The translations under genes were made by a program, and so were the position numbers. Below, one piece after another: positions 61,901 through 64,000 of a stretch of 64,000 nucleotides of DNA. A model generated the notes under the pieces. The model saw nothing but the letters and a program-made list of their open reading frames with translations. It was not told where the DNA came from and searched no databases. The DNA is from Marinobacter sediminum (GTDB lineage Bacteria; Pseudomonadota; Gammaproteobacteria; Pseudomonadales; Oleiphilaceae), in the NCBI RefSeq assembly GCF_023657445.1, contig NZ_JAGTWY010000001.1, positions 2,294,001-2,358,000 on the forward strand. Reading direction: 5' to 3'. Numbering within the stretch: the first letter of the stretch is position 1; every line of letters starts with the position of its first letter.

Positions 61901-61972
61901 GCTTAACGCCGCGCTCTGCGGCAAATTTGGAGCGCAGCGGAAAATCTGTCCGACAGCAGCGCCTTGTTAGCT
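61901..61972 (-). other. Integron attC-like site
   Basis: 72 bp, bounded on the plus strand by GCTTAAC (61901-61907; RYYYAAC) and GTTAGCT (61966-61972; near GTTRRRY). The inner arms GCGCTCTGC and GCAGCGC pair with one extra base, as in attC. The centre has CGGCAAATTT/AAAATCTGTCCG and GGAGCGCAGCGG, the common attC loop. On the minus strand it begins directly after the stop codon of the HrgA-like gene (61973), as a cassette attC should. Confidence 0.8.
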
Positions 61973-62926
61973 TTACGCCCTGTTCCAATCTCTGGCGCGG
62001 ACTCGTCCAGTCTGATAGTAGGTTGAAACAAGCTCGATATAATCACGGAAGTCTTCATTCTCTATTAGTATTCTGTTTGTAGACTCCCAATCAACATCTG
62101 GACGGGAACGCGCAGGCAGAATCATCTCGCTTTCACTTGGGTTCTCAGGGTTGAGCAAAATTACACCAATTCCGTGTAACGCAGATAACATCCTCAATTC
62201 TTTTTCAGTATTTGCATCGGCAATAGATGTGCCTACTAAATAGCCCTCATTTGCCCAGCTCGAATTGCTTACAGCTTGAAAAAAACTCTTTCTGGCGTTA
62301 GAGCCATTCAGCTCTTTCTTTACCTCAAAAGACCATAGGCGGACACTCTGCCCTGCGCCCTGCTTTACACAGCTTCTAATTAATTCATTCCATTCTTTGT
62401 CAATGGGCTGCATCGCAACTATGTCTGGGTGCAACCATTGATTGCCACCGCTACCTCTTGAATTTTTGGAACGTTTCTCATCTATTCGAAGGCAGTATAG
62501 TTTCAGCTCCGTTTTGAGGTACTCAATCAGTAATGGATACAACTCATGCTCTGACAATATGTGGTTCGTAGCTGGTGCAGTATCTACTTCTACTTCCTCG
62601 TTATCAGGACCATCAAACTCAGAAACCTCCGGAATATCCGTCGTCTTTCTATCTGGGTCATACCAGTACAGTCTCGGGCGAGGCTTATCCTGCCAAAACA
62701 CATGGGGGCTTTGATTCGCAATTTGATCCTTTTGAGCACCTATTTCGGCAACAATCTGAGTGACAAATGCTTTTTCGTCGACAAATCTCGGATTATTACG
62801 TTTTTCTGCGTAGTCACCTGGGTAAAGATTAACGATTGCTTCAGCAATAGCCCGCGCACTGAAACGTTCTTTTGGATTGTCTCGGAGAAACTGAACCACT
62901 TTTTGTGATTGTGATAATTTGGACAA
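61973..62926 (-). CDS. HrgA-like protein (HTH plus nuclease-like domain)
   Basis: 317 residues. N-terminal winged helix (QSQKVVQFLRDNPKERFSAR; AIAEAIVNLYPGDYAEKR), an acidic linker, and a C-terminal part with QWLHPDIVAMQPIDKEW, VRLWSFEVKKELNGSNARKS and SWANEGYLVGTSIAD. D...EVK is the restriction-nuclease-fold pattern. I associate it with COG2958 HrgA, found near restriction systems. It is a cassette with attC right after its stop. Confidence 0.7.
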   Translation of the reverse strand: MSKLSQSQKVVQFLRDNPKERFSARAIAEAIVNLYPGDYAEKRNNPRFVDEKAFVTQIVAEIGAQKDQIANQSPHVFWQDKPRPRLYWYDPDRKTTDIPEVSEFDGPDNEEVEVDTAPATNHILSEHELYPLLIEYLKTELKLYCLRIDEKRSKNSRGSGGNQWLHPDIVAMQPIDKEWNELIRSCVKQGAGQSVRLWSFEVKKELNGSNARKSFFQAVSNSSWANEGYLVGTSIADANTEKELRMLSALHGIGVILLNPENPSESEMILPARSRPDVDWESTNRILIENEDFRDYIELVSTYYQTGRVRARDWNRA

Positions 62927-62983
62927 ACTTTATTCCTTACTCAAAAGCCAAAATCAGAAAAGCTAACAGTGATTAGATAGCGC

Positions 62984-62999
62984 GCTTCGTTATTGCAAT
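62984..62999. repeat. Direct-repeat partner of the NERD 3' palindrome
   Basis: GCTTCGTTATTGCAAT, the same 16 bases as 63114-63129; both are close to ATCATTTGA. The two bound ~115 bp, as a duplicated or empty attachment site would. Confidence 0.5.
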
Positions 63000-63113
63000 C
63001 ATTTGAGCGTCAATAAAAGCTCAGAACCAAAAACTCAGATTTCGCCAACTAAACCACTTAAATCAATGCGCTACGCTGCGCTAATGCTCTGATCTCGCCG
63101 TAATCATTTGACA

Positions 63114-63137
63114 GCTTCGTTATTGCAATAACGAAGC
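63114..63137. repeat. Perfect 24-bp palindrome at the 3' end of the NERD gene
   Basis: GCTTCGTTATTG followed by its exact reverse complement. It covers the last codons and stop of the NERD gene (stop at 63120-63122) and borders the AT-rich island, so it may be a terminator-like structure or an island attachment site. Confidence 0.55.
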
Positions 63138-63902
63138 ACCAACGATCCCCCGGCACTTGGGAAAAGCCTTACAGCCAAAAAACTCCTTCCCAATATTCTC
63201 TCCGCGCTTCACCGTGCGCTTTACCATCTCACCCTGGCACTTCGGGCATCGTGGCTCACTGTTTTTCTTCGCCACGACCTCCTTCACATGCGCCACGTGC
63301 CTCCGGTGATTGCTGAACGTAGCCGCCAGCCGCCCGGATTCAATGGCCTCGATCACCTTCTCAACTTCAACATCCGACAGCCGCTGCTCGGTTTGGGCTT
63401 TGATATAGCGGACATACCCACCACCGTGGGTCACGTTCTCCGGCATGGGCGTTTTGAATGTGGAATCCCCCACAAAGACCACTACGGAAAACACCTGCTC
63501 ATCACTCAGGTCCAACAGGTTTTGCAGTGTCTTAACGTGTTTGTAGTTCTGGTGCAGCGGGTTCTGAAATTTCTGCGAGTACTTGAAGATCTTCTGGGTC
63601 CAATACCGCTGTTTTGCGTTACCAAAGATCCAGCCCTTCATATTCTTGGTTTCCACCACAAATACGCCGTACCGGGAAACAATGATGTGGTCGATCTGGG
63701 TGGTGCCGTCTTCCGTGGGCAGGGTGACGTTCTTGATCAGGTGGTAGCGGTTTTTATCGAGGAAGAGTCGAGCTGAAGCATTAACAGTGAACTCTCCCAC
63801 TTGGCCTTTGAACCATGGAGAACGCAGTATGGTGACCAGCAATACGAGGGGTATCAGATACCAGAAGTGTAAAAGAGGCTGAATCAGTATTGAGGGGTCC
63901 AT
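63120..63902 (-). CDS. NERD-domain membrane protein with topoisomerase-type zinc finger
   Basis: 260 residues. N-terminal membrane helix (HFWYLIPLVLLVTILRS), NERD nuclease-related domain (about 40-150: TEDGTTQIDHIIVSRYGVFV, VVETKNMKGWIFGNAKQRYW) with the D...E-x-K nuclease pattern, and a C-terminal CPKCQGEMVKR...FFGCKAFPKCRG zinc finger as in topoisomerase I. A broken relative is at 35290-35399. The island of low GC starts just after its stop. Confidence 0.88.
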   Translation of the reverse strand: MDPSILIQPLLHFWYLIPLVLLVTILRSPWFKGQVGEFTVNASARLFLDKNRYHLIKNVTLPTEDGTTQIDHIIVSRYGVFVVETKNMKGWIFGNAKQRYWTQKIFKYSQKFQNPLHQNYKHVKTLQNLLDLSDEQVFSVVVFVGDSTFKTPMPENVTHGGGYVRYIKAQTEQRLSDVEVEKVIEAIESGRLAATFSNHRRHVAHVKEVVAKKNSEPRCPKCQGEMVKRTVKRGENIGKEFFGCKAFPKCRGIVGASLLQ

Positions 63903-64000
63903 CGTCCGTTATCCCTAACATTCGGTGCTTCCATAGCAAGTAGCTACCTACACTAGACCATCTCAGTGCGTTTTTCTGCGCCAATTACAAAAAAACATAT

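Overview
The window looks like chromosomal DNA of a marine or halophilic gammaproteobacterium, most probably Marinobacter or a close relative. This rests on protein content (a BCCT osmolyte transporter, FadL and DUF2860 outer-membrane proteins, TsdBA cytochromes, RadD, YiaVW) and on an intergenic repeat family; no rRNA or marker gene is present to prove it. No rRNA, tRNA, CRISPR array or intact transposase gene was seen.

Layout. 0-8.4 kb: housekeeping and signalling genes (universal stress protein, SDR, PAS-GGDEF cyclase, J-domain protein, VWA protein, VTT membrane protein, BCCT transporter, YqeY, Nudix). 8.4-12.1 kb: a complete polar amino-acid ABC importer operon. 12.2-18.2 kb: a large unrecognised protein with a cysteine-peptidase-like residue pattern, a collapsed CPBP protease pseudogene, a DUF2860 barrel, a MOSC fragment, DUF4399, a cupin and a membrane protein. 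18.3-24.3 kb: a phosphate block (Na/Pi cotransporter, small coiled-coil protein, PiT transporter) followed by a ketoacyl-synthase-III fusion. 24.6-35.4 kb: cold-shock protein, an ABC1/UbiB-SRPBCC fusion, a GCS2-like ligase overlapping an aspartoacylase-like gene, a ferric-reductase-like flavoprotein, and a thioredoxin-radD operon. 35.7-41 kb: M28 peptidase, phosphoesterase, SlyD, MscS channel and cation antiporter. 41.1-43.9 kb: a probable phosphonate-breakdown pair (TmpA/TmpB-like) with a divergent LysR regulator. 43.9-57.8 kb: a repeat-rich, rearranged stretch with intact genes (FadL, two MOSC proteins, yiaVW, FNT channel, tsdBA, SDR, short Rho) among duplicated and truncated fragments. 57.8-63.1 kb: an AT-rich island of probable defence genes.

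The most notable system is at 58.7-60.7 kb on the minus strand: a complete retron, with the order deoxyribosyltransferase-like effector, msr-msd non-coding RNA and reverse transcriptase. The RNA has near-perfect a1/a2 ends, a perfect msr hairpin and a long msd hairpin; a1 overlaps the effector stop codon and a2 supplies the ribosome-binding site of the reverse transcriptase. Upstream on the same strand lie a PIN-domain gene and an HrgA-like gene, each followed directly by an integron attC-like site (one complete, one half), so the island resembles a run of integron cassettes with no integrase in the window.

A second theme is a dispersed repeat with core AAATAAATCTGTCCCGG, about 25 recognisable copies, nearly all in one orientation. 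Several copies sit exactly at the broken edge of gene fragments (MFS transporter, alpha/beta hydrolase, phosphoesterase). Some are the right end of a longer MITE-like element with inverted ends and an internal hairpin. A block of about 0.9 kb is duplicated 10 kb apart (44 and 54 kb), and the 44-kb copy carries an in-frame deletion.
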